Shown here one piece after another: positions 26,787 through 35,006 of a stretch of 64,000 nucleotides of DNA (its first letter is position 1; each line of letters begins with the position of its first letter). Below the pieces are notes generated by a model. It saw nothing but the letters and a program-made list of their open reading frames with translations. It made no database searches and was not told the origin of the DNA. The DNA comes from Leadbetterella byssophila DSM 17132 (GTDB lineage Bacteria > Bacteroidota > Bacteroidia > Cytophagales > Spirosomataceae): positions 868,001 to 932,000 of the forward strand of contig NC_014655.1 in assembly GCF_000166395.1 (NCBI RefSeq), read 5' to 3'. Both the position numbers and the translations under genes were made by a program.

Positions 26787-27857
26787 TTATTTTATATATC
26801 TAAAGTCTGTACCTGCTTTCAAATTAGTTAGGAAAGCATAATACAAATCTATACATGCATCAATATCGTCTTTATGGCACATTTCTACGGTGGTGTGCAT
26901 ATACTTTTGAGGAAGGGAAATCAAAGCTGAAGCAACCCCTTCTCCTGAGTATGCAAAAGAGTCTGTATCTGTCCCTGTGGATCTGCTTACAGCAGCTAAC
27001 TGATATGGGATCTGTTTTTCATCAGCCAAATCAATCAACATATGCAATAGGTTATTCTGAACCGCAGGTCCATAAGATAGGGTAGGACCTTTACCGCAGG
27101 CTATATCACCGTCTCTCTTTTTATCATACATAGGACTTTGTGTGTCATGAGTTACATCTACACACACGGCTACGTCCGGTTTTAGTCGCCTAGAGATCAT
27201 CTCTGACCCCCTCAAGCCTATTTCTTCTTGAACAGCATTAACTACGTAGAGAGTGAACGGAAGTTTTACCTTGTTTTCATGCAATCTTCTAGCTACCTCA
27301 GCAATGATATATCCACCCATACGGTTATCTAGCGCCCTACCTACATAGAATTTATTGTTCAATTCAGTCAAACCGTCTTCAAATGTAACCACTGTACCTA
27401 CAGTGATACCCATTTCAAGTACTTCCGCTTTAGAGGCCGCGCCAACATCTATGAAGATATTCTTTAAGGATGGACTTTCTTCCTTAGCGGCATCACGCAC
27501 ATGGATAGCTGGCCATCCAAAGATACCCTTTACAATACCGTTTTTACGCGTGTGTAGGTTGACACGCATGGATGGAGCGATTTGGTGATCAGAACCTCCG
27601 TTTCTACGTACATAGATGTACCCGCTATCTGTGATATAATTCACAAACCAGGAGATCTCGTCCGAGTGAGCCTCAATGGCCACCTTATACTCTTGTCCCG
27701 GATTGATTACACCTACCGCAGTCCCGTACACATCAATAATCTTGTCGTCTATATACGGTTTTAAATAATCTAGCCAGATCTGTTGACCGGTAGATTCGAA
27801 ACCAGTAGGTGAAGCATTGTTCAAGTACTGATATAGGAATTCTATATTCTTTGACAT
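26787..27857 (-). CDS. M42 family metallopeptidase (TET-like aminopeptidase)
   Basis: The 356-residue protein is full length for M42. Metal and catalytic residues are visible: H in IEAHSDEISWFV, D in GRALDNRMGGY, the catalytic Glu pair in VVNAVQEEIGLRG, D in CVDVTHD, and a late His in MHTTVEMCHKDD. These enzymes form large cytosolic tetrahedral complexes that trim peptides. It is translationally coupled to the upstream lipoprotein gene by a TAATG overlap, although the lipoprotein is a different compartment, so the link is transcriptional at most. A terminator follows. Confidence 0.94.
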   Translation of the reverse strand: MSKNIEFLYQYLNNASPTGFESTGQQIWLDYLKPYIDDKIIDVYGTAVGVINPGQEYKVAIEAHSDEISWFVNYITDSGYIYVRRNGGSDHQIAPSMRVNLHTRKNGIVKGIFGWPAIHVRDAAKEESPSLKNIFIDVGAASKAEVLEMGITVGTVVTFEDGLTELNNKFYVGRALDNRMGGYIIAEVARRLHENKVKLPFTLYVVNAVQEEIGLRGSEMISRRLKPDVAVCVDVTHDTQSPMYDKKRDGDIACGKGPTLSYGPAVQNNLLHMLIDLADEKQIPYQLAAVSRSTGTDTDSFAYSGEGVASALISLPQKYMHTTVEMCHKDDIDACIDLYYAFLTNLKAGTDFRYIK

Positions 27858-28414
27858 TATAGTTTAACTATTTTTTGATTTTCAATTTTAAAAGTCATGG
27901 TGCTCTTCAGACTTGGAGAACTGCATGGATCTCCGTTAGCGTAGTCCAGTGCATGAAAGACCACATTTCCAGAACGAATTTCTTTAGCAGATAATTGAGG
28001 ACCTTCACAGTTAGCCCCGCCAAAGATTTCACCCACTTCCTGTAAGGTATCCTCCTTCCGGAGAAGTATTTTGAAATAGGTCAACTGATTGTTCTGCTTG
28101 TAGGGAGAAAAAGTGTATTTGAAAACAGCATCTTCTAAGCCATCTCCATTGATGTCACCTTTGAGAATATCGTACTTATGTAAAGAAAAAGCTCCGTATA
28201 ATTGTCCGCCCATATCTTCGATAGTATCCTTTGGAAGAAAATAGAAGGTATATAGACTATCGGCATCCACTACACTTACGCTATCATAGGAAGAAGACCT
28301 GACTTCAAAACTCTTCTTCACTTCTTCCAAGGGGTCAGGAGTATGGGTTTCCGTTTGATTTTGGCAAGCCCAAAATGCTAAAGAACACACCAGGGCAATT
28401 CTATTTATCATCAA
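27857..28414 (-). CDS. Lipoprotein of unknown function with a DxDGDG-like repeat
   Basis: The 185-residue protein has a signal with lipobox FWACQ (C about 17). A calcium-loop-like segment KGDINGDGLEDAVFKYTF (about 88-105) is of the FG-GAP/VCBS or EF-hand-like type, and the C-terminal end is beta-rich. It is likely anchored on the periplasmic or outer face of the outer membrane. The family is not recognised. It shares one base with the M42 gene (TAATG), so the two are probably co-transcribed. The chosen ATG at 28412-28414 is directly followed by another Met codon, so the start could be one codon later. Confidence 0.75.
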   Translation of the reverse strand: MMINRIALVCSLAFWACQNQTETHTPDPLEEVKKSFEVRSSSYDSVSVVDADSLYTFYFLPKDTIEDMGGQLYGAFSLHKYDILKGDINGDGLEDAVFKYTFSPYKQNNQLTYFKILLRKEDTLQEVGEIFGGANCEGPQLSAKEIRSGNVVFHALDYANGDPCSSPSLKSTMTFKIENQKIVKL

Positions 28415-28463
28415 ATACGGTGTTTAATGCTCAAATTTGGGGATAAATTAAATTTTCCCCAAA

Positions 28464-28910
28464 CTATTTCTTCTTTTCAAAACCTAAACTCGCAGAGTTT
28501 ACGCAATATCTGAGACCGGTAGGAGCCGGACCATCATCAAAAACATGACCTAGATGCGCGCCGCATTTCTTACACATGATTTCTTCACGTATCATGCCGT
28601 GGCTGAAATCCTTTTCTACCTTGATTTTCGATTTGTCTAAGGCATCATAGAAACTAGGCCACCCGCATCCACTATCGAATTTTTGATCAGAAGTGAACAA
28701 TTGCTCTCCACAACCGGCGCATTTGTACACACCTTTTTCTTTATGATCCCAATATTCTCCTGTAAAAGGCCTCTCTGTGCCTTTTTCTCTCATTACATAA
28801 TACTGCATGGGAGTGAGTAATTCTTTCCACTCTTGTTCCGTTTTGTTCATACTCATTTCCTTTTGTGAGGTACAAGAAATCATTAGTGCCAATAATACAT
28901 ATTTATACAT
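28464..28910 (-). CDS. msrB: Peptide-methionine (R)-S-oxide reductase, lipoprotein form
   Basis: I place the start at ATG 28908-28910, giving 148 residues. A 17-codon upstream extension is possible but would put residues ahead of a clean signal, MYKYVLLALMISC. The MsrB domain follows, with KCAGCGEQLF and CKKCGAHLGHVFDDG (zinc Cys pairs) and RYCVNSASLGF (catalytic Cys). The lipobox LALMISC implies export and lipid anchoring, so it would repair oxidised methionine in envelope proteins. It is divergent from the sufC operon. Confidence 0.9.
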   Translation of the reverse strand: MYKYVLLALMISCTSQKEMSMNKTEQEWKELLTPMQYYVMREKGTERPFTGEYWDHKEKGVYKCAGCGEQLFTSDQKFDSGCGWPSFYDALDKSKIKVEKDFSHGMIREEIMCKKCGAHLGHVFDDGPAPTGLRYCVNSASLGFEKKK

Positions 28911-29010
28911 ACGCTTCAGGCTTATAGTATTTAAACAGAAATATAGGCATAAAAGTGTCAAAAAGCAGATTTATTGAACGCTTGCAGCTTAGAATTAGTT
29001 AAATTATATA

Positions 29011-29041
29011 TTAGTCATTCGGCCAAAACCGAGTATCTTTG
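29011..29041 (+). promoter_or_regulatory. Promoter of the sufCDS operon
   Basis: TATCTTTG (29034-29041) is an exact TAnnTTTG -7 box, and TTAG at 29011-29014 lies 19 nt before it, close to the -33 TTTG. The ATG of sufC is at 29071, so the leader is about 23 nt. Confidence 0.6.
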
Positions 29042-29070
29042 TAACCGAAAACACGAATTTAAGTAAAAAT

Positions 29071-29832
29071 ATGCTGAGTATCAGTAACTTACAGGCAAGA
29101 GTAGAAAATAAGGAAATATTGAAGGGCATTAATCTGGAGATCAAACCAGGTGAGGTTCATGCCATCATGGGACCTAACGGTTCAGGAAAAAGTACTTTAG
29201 CTTCTGTACTCGCCGGCAGAGACACCTTCGAGGTAACAGGCGGAAGTGTGGAATTTAATGGAAAGGATTTGCTGGAGTTAGCCCCTGAGGAAAGAGCAGC
29301 AGAAGGAATTTTCTTGGCTTTTCAATATCCAATTGAAATTCCCGGAGTAACTACCATCAATTTCTTGAAAACAGCCCTGAATCAAATCAGAAAGTACCAT
29401 GGAAAAGATCCTTTGGACGCAGCTGAATTCTTGAAATTAATGAAAGAAAAAGCTAAAACCGTAAAGATTGATGATCAATTATTACGTCGTTCTTTAAACG
29501 AAGGTTTTTCCGGTGGTGAAAAGAAGAGAAATGAAATCTTCCAAATGGCCATGCTAGAACCTACTCTGGCTATTTTGGATGAAACAGACTCCGGACTTGA
29601 CATTGATGCACTTAGAATTGTAGCTGATGGCGTGAATCAATTGCGTTCAAAAGATCGCTCATTCGTAGTAGTAACGCACTACCAGCGACTATTAGACTAC
29701 ATCGTTCCTGATTACGTACACGTACTTTACAAAGGCCGTATCGTGAAGTCAGGTACTAAAGAGTTGGCATTGGAATTGGAAGAAAAAGGATATGATTGGA
29801 TTAAAGCAGAAGCAGATTCTGTTTCCGCTTAA
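29071..29832 (+). CDS. sufC: Fe-S cluster assembly ATPase SufC
   Basis: The 253-residue ABC-type ATPase has Walker A (GPNGSGKST, residues about 33-41), the signature LNEGFSGGEKKRNEI and Walker B (LAILDETDSGLD), with the SufC-typical D-loop. It energises the SufBCD scaffold for Fe-S cluster assembly in the cytosol. It leads an operon with sufD and sufS. sufB is not immediately upstream, unlike in many Bacteroidota; the region upstream is a divergent msrB gene with a promoter between. Confidence 0.97.
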   Translation: MLSISNLQARVENKEILKGINLEIKPGEVHAIMGPNGSGKSTLASVLAGRDTFEVTGGSVEFNGKDLLELAPEERAAEGIFLAFQYPIEIPGVTTINFLKTALNQIRKYHGKDPLDAAEFLKLMKEKAKTVKIDDQLLRRSLNEGFSGGEKKRNEIFQMAMLEPTLAILDETDSGLDIDALRIVADGVNQLRSKDRSFVVVTHYQRLLDYIVPDYVHVLYKGRIVKSGTKELALELEEKGYDWIKAEADSVSA

Positions 29833-29848
29833 GAAAAATTGAAGATAT

Positions 29849-31147
29849 ATGTCTGTTTTGACAAACGTTGAAGTAGAGTTTGATGCTCTATTTCAGAATT
29901 TAAATGGTAAATCTGAGAGGCCTTACCATCAAATACGCAAGGAAGCTTTTGAATCTTATAAACAATTAGGTATTCCTACCGTTAAGCACGAAGACTGGAA
30001 GTATGCTAACCTGAAAGGTTTGGAAAAACATAATTTCCAACGTGCCACAGAAGTGAACGTGATAGCAGAAGATTTGTCTGCTCTACCATTTTCTACTTTA
30101 AAAGGAATCTCTTTGGTCTTTGTAAATGGAAACTTTGTGCCTGAGCTTTCGTCTGACTTGCATAATGAAAGCATCAAAGTTTTAGACTTTAAACAAGCAG
30201 AAACAGAGATACCAGAGATCCTAAATCAGCATTACGGCAAAGCGGTTAATTTCCAAAAGGAAGGACTTTCGGCTCTAAACGTAGCCTTTGCTCAACAAGG
30301 TGCCGTGGTTTACGTACCAGCAAATGCCACTTTGGAAGAACCGGTTTTGATCAAGCATATCAATGACAGCAGAAACTTGGAAGCATTTAACGCCATTCAC
30401 CACTTGACGGTAGTGGATAAAAATGCGGAAGTAAAGCTTGTGGAAATCTTCCAAAGCGTGGGAGAACAAGCCGCCTTTACCAATGCCGTTTCTGAAATCT
30501 TTGTGGCAGAAGACGCTCGTGTGGATTATTATAAGATTCAAGACGAGAATGATGCCAGTTACCATGTAGGTACTACCCAGGTGGTACAGAAGGATAAATC
30601 TTACTTCTATGCTGCTACTGTAACAGTTAATGGAGGTTTTGTTCGTAACAACTTGAATCTAGTTCTGGATGGGGAGTACATTGAAAGCCATATGTATGGT
30701 TTATATATTCCAAACGGAAACCAATTAGTGGATAACCATACCCTCGTGGATCATAGAAAACCTAATTCTGAAAGTAACGAGTTGTATAAAGGCATTTTGG
30801 ATGGTAAATCCAAAGGAGTATTTAACGGTAAGATCTACGTTCAACAGGATGCGCAAAAAACAAATGCGTACCAAAACTGTAGAAACGTCATCCTATCTGA
30901 TAGTGCTTCTATGAACACTAAACCTCAATTAGAAATCTGGGCTGATGACGTGAAATGTTCTCACGGAACTACCACAGGTAAACTGGATGAGGAAGCTATT
31001 TTCTATATGCAGTCCAGAGGTATACCAAAAGCAGAAGCCGTGAAACTTCAATTGGCAGCTTTTGCTGAGGATGTAGTTTCTCAATTCAAGTGGGAAACCT
31101 TAAGAGAAGAATTAGACGTATTGATCTTACAGAAACTTCAAGCATGA
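29849..31147 (+). CDS. sufD: Fe-S cluster assembly protein SufD
   Basis: The 432-residue protein is full length for SufD. It has an N-terminal helical domain (YHQIRKEAFESYKQLGIPTV, EDWKYANLKGLE) and a right-handed beta-helix. Late hallmarks include NCRNVILSDSASMNTKPQLE and KCSHGTTTGKLDEEAIFYMQ, with the SRGIPKAEAVKLQLAAFAE helix. It forms the scaffold with SufB and SufC. The start is 16 nt after sufC, and its stop overlaps the sufS start (ATGA). Confidence 0.96.
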   Translation: MSVLTNVEVEFDALFQNLNGKSERPYHQIRKEAFESYKQLGIPTVKHEDWKYANLKGLEKHNFQRATEVNVIAEDLSALPFSTLKGISLVFVNGNFVPELSSDLHNESIKVLDFKQAETEIPEILNQHYGKAVNFQKEGLSALNVAFAQQGAVVYVPANATLEEPVLIKHINDSRNLEAFNAIHHLTVVDKNAEVKLVEIFQSVGEQAAFTNAVSEIFVAEDARVDYYKIQDENDASYHVGTTQVVQKDKSYFYAATVTVNGGFVRNNLNLVLDGEYIESHMYGLYIPNGNQLVDNHTLVDHRKPNSESNELYKGILDGKSKGVFNGKIYVQQDAQKTNAYQNCRNVILSDSASMNTKPQLEIWADDVKCSHGTTTGKLDEEAIFYMQSRGIPKAEAVKLQLAAFAEDVVSQFKWETLREELDVLILQKLQA

Positions 31148-32364
31148 GTTTCAACGTATCGGACATAAGAAAGCAGTTCCCCATTTTGGATACCCAAATT
31201 GCGGGCAAAACCTTGGTATATTTTGACAATGCAGCCACTACTCAAAAACCTAGAGTAGTACTGGATGCCTTAGAGGACTATTACGCCTCTTCTAATGCTA
31301 ATATACATAGAGGAATTCACTACTTAGCGGAAAAAGCTACAGCTGCTTTTGAAGCTACAAGGAAAAGCGTACAAAAGTTTTTGAATGCTAGTTCCCATGA
31401 AGAGATCATCTTTACTTACGGAACTACAGACAGCATAAACTTAGTTGCTAGAACCTATGGTGAAGCTTTTCTAAAAGCCGGTGATGAGATTCTAATCAGT
31501 AATCTTGAGCACCACTCGAACATTGTTCCCTGGCAAATGCTATGTGAGAAAAATGGCTGTGTGCTCAAGGTTATTCCTATAGATGACCATGGTGATCTAA
31601 TTCTGGAGGAATTTGATAAACTACTTACAGAGAAGACAAAATTCGTGTCTGTAGTTCATGTATCGAATGCTTTGGGTACTATAAATCCTGTAGAGTATAT
31701 CATCAAAAAGGCTCATGAAGTGGGAGCAAAGGTGCTGATAGATGGAGCACAAGCCTCATCGCATATCCCCGTTGATGTGCAAGCCTTGGACGCTGATTTT
31801 TATGCCTTGTCTGCGCACAAATTATTCGGTCCAACGGGCACAGGTATCCTCTATGGAAAAAAAGATCTTCTATTATCCATGCCTCCCTACAGAGGCGGTG
31901 GAGAGATGATCAAAGAGGTTACCTTTGAAAAAACTACTTATGCGGATCTTCCTTATAAATTTGAAGCGGGAACTCCTAACATCGCAGATGTAATTGCTTT
32001 TAAATCCGGTTTGGAATTCTTTGATTCCTTAGATAAAGAGGCACTACATGCGTATGAAGAGGAATTGCTACAATATGCTACTGCCCAATTAAAAGCAGTA
32101 GAAGGAATACGTATTATAGGTGAAGCCAAAAGGAAAGTAAGTGTGGTATCCTTTGTGATGGATGGTGTTCATCCTCAAGATATAGGAATTTTACTTGACC
32201 AACAAGGGATAGCGGTGAGAACAGGACATCACTGTACTCAACCTTTGATGCAAAGATTCAATATTCCTGGCACGGTACGTGCTTCCTTTGCGCCCTACAA
32301 TACTAAAGAAGAGATTGACGCCTTGATAGCCGGCCTACAAAAGGTGAGGAGGTTTCTATTATAA
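31144..32364 (+). CDS. sufS: Cysteine desulfurase SufS
   Basis: I set the start at ATG 31144, giving 406 residues beginning MSFNVSDIRKQFPIL, because a longer upstream frame runs into sufD. The PLP Lys is in FYALSAHKLFGPTG, and the catalytic Cys is in RTGHHCTQPLMQRF. It mobilises sulfur from cysteine to SufE and then to the SufBCD scaffold. The start overlaps the sufD stop by 4 bp (ATGA coupling). The last bases overlap the convergent UDP-sugar dehydrogenase gene by 6 bp. sufE is separated from sufS by that inverted gene. Confidence 0.97.
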   Translation: MSFNVSDIRKQFPILDTQIAGKTLVYFDNAATTQKPRVVLDALEDYYASSNANIHRGIHYLAEKATAAFEATRKSVQKFLNASSHEEIIFTYGTTDSINLVARTYGEAFLKAGDEILISNLEHHSNIVPWQMLCEKNGCVLKVIPIDDHGDLILEEFDKLLTEKTKFVSVVHVSNALGTINPVEYIIKKAHEVGAKVLIDGAQASSHIPVDVQALDADFYALSAHKLFGPTGTGILYGKKDLLLSMPPYRGGGEMIKEVTFEKTTYADLPYKFEAGTPNIADVIAFKSGLEFFDSLDKEALHAYEEELLQYATAQLKAVEGIRIIGEAKRKVSVVSFVMDGVHPQDIGILLDQQGIAVRTGHHCTQPLMQRFNIPGTVRASFAPYNTKEEIDALIAGLQKVRRFLL

Positions 32365-33654
32365 TCTACCGTCCACTATTTCTCGTGGAAGACAAGCCTT
32401 GATATCAAATATCACGGCTTTTTCTTTTTTAAGCGTATTCAAATCAATTTCCAGGAATTCCCTATGAGCAACTGCCAATATAATGGAATTATAGGTAGCG
32501 GCATCTGGTAATGATTCTATAAGCTGAAGTCCATATTCGTGCTTTACTTCTTCCTGATCTGCCCATGGATCATATACATCTACCTCTAGACCATATTCTC
32601 TCAATTCATGATAAACATCTATCACCTTGGTGTTTCTCACATCCGGACAGTTTTCCTTAAAGGTAAAACCTAAGACCAGCGCTTTAGATCCTTTCACTTG
32701 AAGATCCTTTTCTATCATTAATTTAACCACCTTTGAGGCTACAAACTCTGCCACAGAATCATTTACTCGGCGTCCGGATAGAATTACTGCTGGATGATAG
32801 CCCAATTGGGTAGCTTTATGCGCCAGATAGTAAGGATCCACGGAGATACAGTGCCCGCCTACCAGGCCCGGTTGGTACTTGAGGAAGTTGAATTTCGTTC
32901 CCGCAGCTTCAAGCACATCATGGGTATCTATCCCTATCCGGTCAAAAATCAATGCCAATTCATTGACAAAAGAAATATTGATATCTCTTTGTGCATTTTC
33001 AATGGCCTTTGAAGCTTCTGCTACTTTGATAGATGGAGCCAAATGGGTGCCTGCTTCTATAATCTTTTTATACAGATCATCTACTTTTTTGGCAATCTCC
33101 GGGGTTGAACCTGAGGTTACTTTCTTGATCTTTGTCAAAGTGTGAACCTTGTCGCCAGGTACTATCCTTTCCGGAGAATAACCTACATAAAAGTCTACAT
33201 TATACCTTAGTCCCGACTCTCTCTCTAACACAGGTACGCATTCTTCTTCCGTACATCCCGGAAATACTGTACTTTCATAAATAACCATATCTCCCTTTTT
33301 AAGGACTTTTCCCAGCATTTCTGTGGCTGAAAGTAATGGTTTAAGATCTGGTGCATTAAAGGTATCAATAGGAGTAGGAACAGTAACAATAAAGACATTA
33401 GCCTTCTTCAGATCTTCGAGTGACGATGAGGCCCTATAGCCTTCTGCCCATGGTTCTTTATTGCCCAATTGCAGAACATGCTTCAATTTTGGCAAATCAG
33501 CCTCTAGGGTTCTATCCTGTCCAGCGTTTAATTCTCTTACTCTTTCTTCTTGGATATCAAATCCTAAAACAGGGAAATGATGAGCAAATTCGATAGCTAG
33601 AGGTAGTCCTACATAACCCTGCCCGATAATGGCTAAATGATACTTAAACTCCAT
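32359..33654 (-). CDS. UDP-hexose dehydrogenase (UDP-N-acetyl-D-galactosamine/glucosamine type)
   Basis: The 431-residue protein has an N-terminal Rossmann fold (AIIGQGYVGLPLAIEFA), the central helix linker with KAIENAQRDINISFVNELA, the catalytic Cys in GLVGGHCISVDPYYLA and a C-terminal UDP-binding domain (LGFTFKENCPDVRNTKVID). It oxidises a UDP-sugar to the uronic acid for surface polysaccharide synthesis. The WbpO/TviB-like pattern suggests an N-acetylhexosamine substrate. It is inserted between sufS and sufE in the opposite direction, which splits the suf genes. No polysaccharide genes flank it. Confidence 0.9.
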   Translation of the reverse strand: MEFKYHLAIIGQGYVGLPLAIEFAHHFPVLGFDIQEERVRELNAGQDRTLEADLPKLKHVLQLGNKEPWAEGYRASSSLEDLKKANVFIVTVPTPIDTFNAPDLKPLLSATEMLGKVLKKGDMVIYESTVFPGCTEEECVPVLERESGLRYNVDFYVGYSPERIVPGDKVHTLTKIKKVTSGSTPEIAKKVDDLYKKIIEAGTHLAPSIKVAEASKAIENAQRDINISFVNELALIFDRIGIDTHDVLEAAGTKFNFLKYQPGLVGGHCISVDPYYLAHKATQLGYHPAVILSGRRVNDSVAEFVASKVVKLMIEKDLQVKGSKALVLGFTFKENCPDVRNTKVIDVYHELREYGLEVDVYDPWADQEEVKHEYGLQLIESLPDAATYNSIILAVAHREFLEIDLNTLKKEKAVIFDIKACLPREIVDGRL

Positions 33655-33700
33655 GTGTAAAGATTGATCCCCAAAGGTAAATCCAAAACCTCTATTTGCC

Positions 33701-33731
33701 TTGTTGGACTACCAGATTTTTCGGAACTTTG
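33701..33731 (+). promoter_or_regulatory. Possible promoter of sufE
   Basis: GAACTTTG (33724-33731) differs from TAnnTTTG at one base, and TTG (33701-33703) lies 20 nt upstream. The box ends 4 nt before the sufE ATG, so the mRNA could be leaderless. Confidence 0.4.
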
Positions 33732-33735
33732 CAGC

Positions 33736-34158
33736 ATGAAAATAAATGAAATCCAAGACGAACTCATAGAAACCTTTGCCCTATTTGATGATTGGGAAGA
33801 AAAATATGAGTATATCATTGACCTGGGTAAAAAATTACCTCCCATGGACGATGCGCATAAGACAGAAGACAATATTATTAAAGGCTGTCAGTCTATAGTT
33901 TGGCTTTCTGCTAAATATGAAGGTGGCAAAGTGTACTTTGAAGCGGATAGCCAGGCCATCATTGTAAAAGGTTTAGTTAGTATGTTACTGAAGGTCCTAA
34001 GCGGTCATACGCCACAAGAAATTCTTGATGCTGATTTGTACTTCATCAATGAAACCGGATTAAGTTCACATTTGGCACAAACCCGTTCCAATGGATTAGC
34101 AGCTATGGTGAAACAGATGAAGACCTATGCATTAGCCTTCAGAAGTACAGAGTCTTGA
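33736..34158 (+). CDS. sufE: Sulfur transfer protein SufE
   Basis: The start at ATG 33736 gives 140 residues beginning MKINEIQDELIETFALFDD. The sulfur-accepting Cys is in EDNIIKGCQSIVWL (about C51), and the family ending includes GLSSHLAQTRSNGLAAMVKQ. It accepts persulfide from SufS. A longer frame starting at 33664 would overlap the promoter-like region and lacks homology, so it is rejected. It is followed by the MIP18-family sufT-like gene after 33 nt. Confidence 0.95.
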   Translation: MKINEIQDELIETFALFDDWEEKYEYIIDLGKKLPPMDDAHKTEDNIIKGCQSIVWLSAKYEGGKVYFEADSQAIIVKGLVSMLLKVLSGHTPQEILDADLYFINETGLSSHLAQTRSNGLAAMVKQMKTYALAFRSTES

Positions 34159-34191
34159 AACCAATCCCGCTTTATTTGCGTTATTATCTAA

Positions 34192-34512
34192 ATGGAAAAC
34201 AAAGAGATGGAGGACTTAAAAGAAAAGGTGATAGAAGCCATAAAACGTGTCTATGACCCCGAAATTCCGGTAGATGTTTATGAATTGGGATTAATTTATG
34301 ACATCAAGATTTTCCCGGTCAATAATGTTTACGTTTTAATGACCCTTACTTCTCCGTCTTGTCCTTCTGCGGAAAGCATCCCGGTGGACATGGAAACTGA
34401 AATCAGAACCATAGAAGGGGTGAATGACGTGTCTATTGAACTAACTTTTGATCCCCCTTATTCTACAGAAATGATGAGTGAGGTGGCTAAATTGGAATTA
34501 GGATTTATGTAA
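34192..34512 (+). CDS. MIP18/DUF59 family protein (SufT-like)
   Basis: The 106-residue protein has the DUF59 signature. VYDPEIPVDVYELGLIYDI is followed by a conserved Cys in LTSPSCPSAESIPVDM and by GVNDVSIELTFDPPYSTEM. Such proteins help target or mature Fe-S clusters, so it fits the suf context. It is in the sufE cluster, downstream by 33 nt. The start is the first ATG after the gap; a second Met five codons later is also possible. Confidence 0.92.
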   Translation: MENKEMEDLKEKVIEAIKRVYDPEIPVDVYELGLIYDIKIFPVNNVYVLMTLTSPSCPSAESIPVDMETEIRTIEGVNDVSIELTFDPPYSTEMMSEVAKLELGFM

Positions 34513-34586
34513 TACGTATTCTACCCAAATACGTAATAAAACTATATCGTTAAACCCCTCAGGGTAAGGGATTAATTAATTGAACT

Positions 34587-35006
34587 ATGTATCCTGCTCA
34601 TTTAGTAGCTCCGATGAAAGAAGAATTGACATCGGTAGGATTTAAAGAACTTACTACTCCTCAAGAGGTAGATGATTTTTTTGCAAATCAAAAAGGCACG
34701 GCTGTAGTAGTCATAAACTCGGTATGTGGATGTGCAGCAGGAACTATGCGTCCTGGTGTTAAAATGTCCCTTGAACTAACAGAAAATAAGCCTGACGAGC
34801 TTTACACTGTTTTTGCTGGATTTGACATTGATGCTACACAACGTGTACGTGAATATATCCCTATGCCTCCGTCTTCGCCTTCTATTGCTATATTTAAAGA
34901 TGGAGAGTTAGTACATTTTGTTGAAAGACATCACATTGAGGGTAGATCTGCACAAATCATCGGTACACACTTAGCTGCAGTGTATGATGAAGTATGTGTA
35001 GCTTAA
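34587..35006 (+). CDS. BrxA/BrxB family bacilliredoxin
   Basis: The 139-residue thioredoxin-fold protein has the CGC active site at C47-C49 (VINSVCGCAAGTMRP), the hallmark of BrxB/YphP. These proteins remove bacillithiol or similar low-molecular-weight thiols from oxidised proteins. It ends with GTHLAAVYDEVCVA. It lies downstream of the suf-related genes, and its last 4 bp overlap the convergent hemW stop. Confidence 0.93.
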   Translation: MYPAHLVAPMKEELTSVGFKELTTPQEVDDFFANQKGTAVVVINSVCGCAAGTMRPGVKMSLELTENKPDELYTVFAGFDIDATQRVREYIPMPPSSPSIAIFKDGELVHFVERHHIEGRSAQIIGTHLAAVYDEVCVA

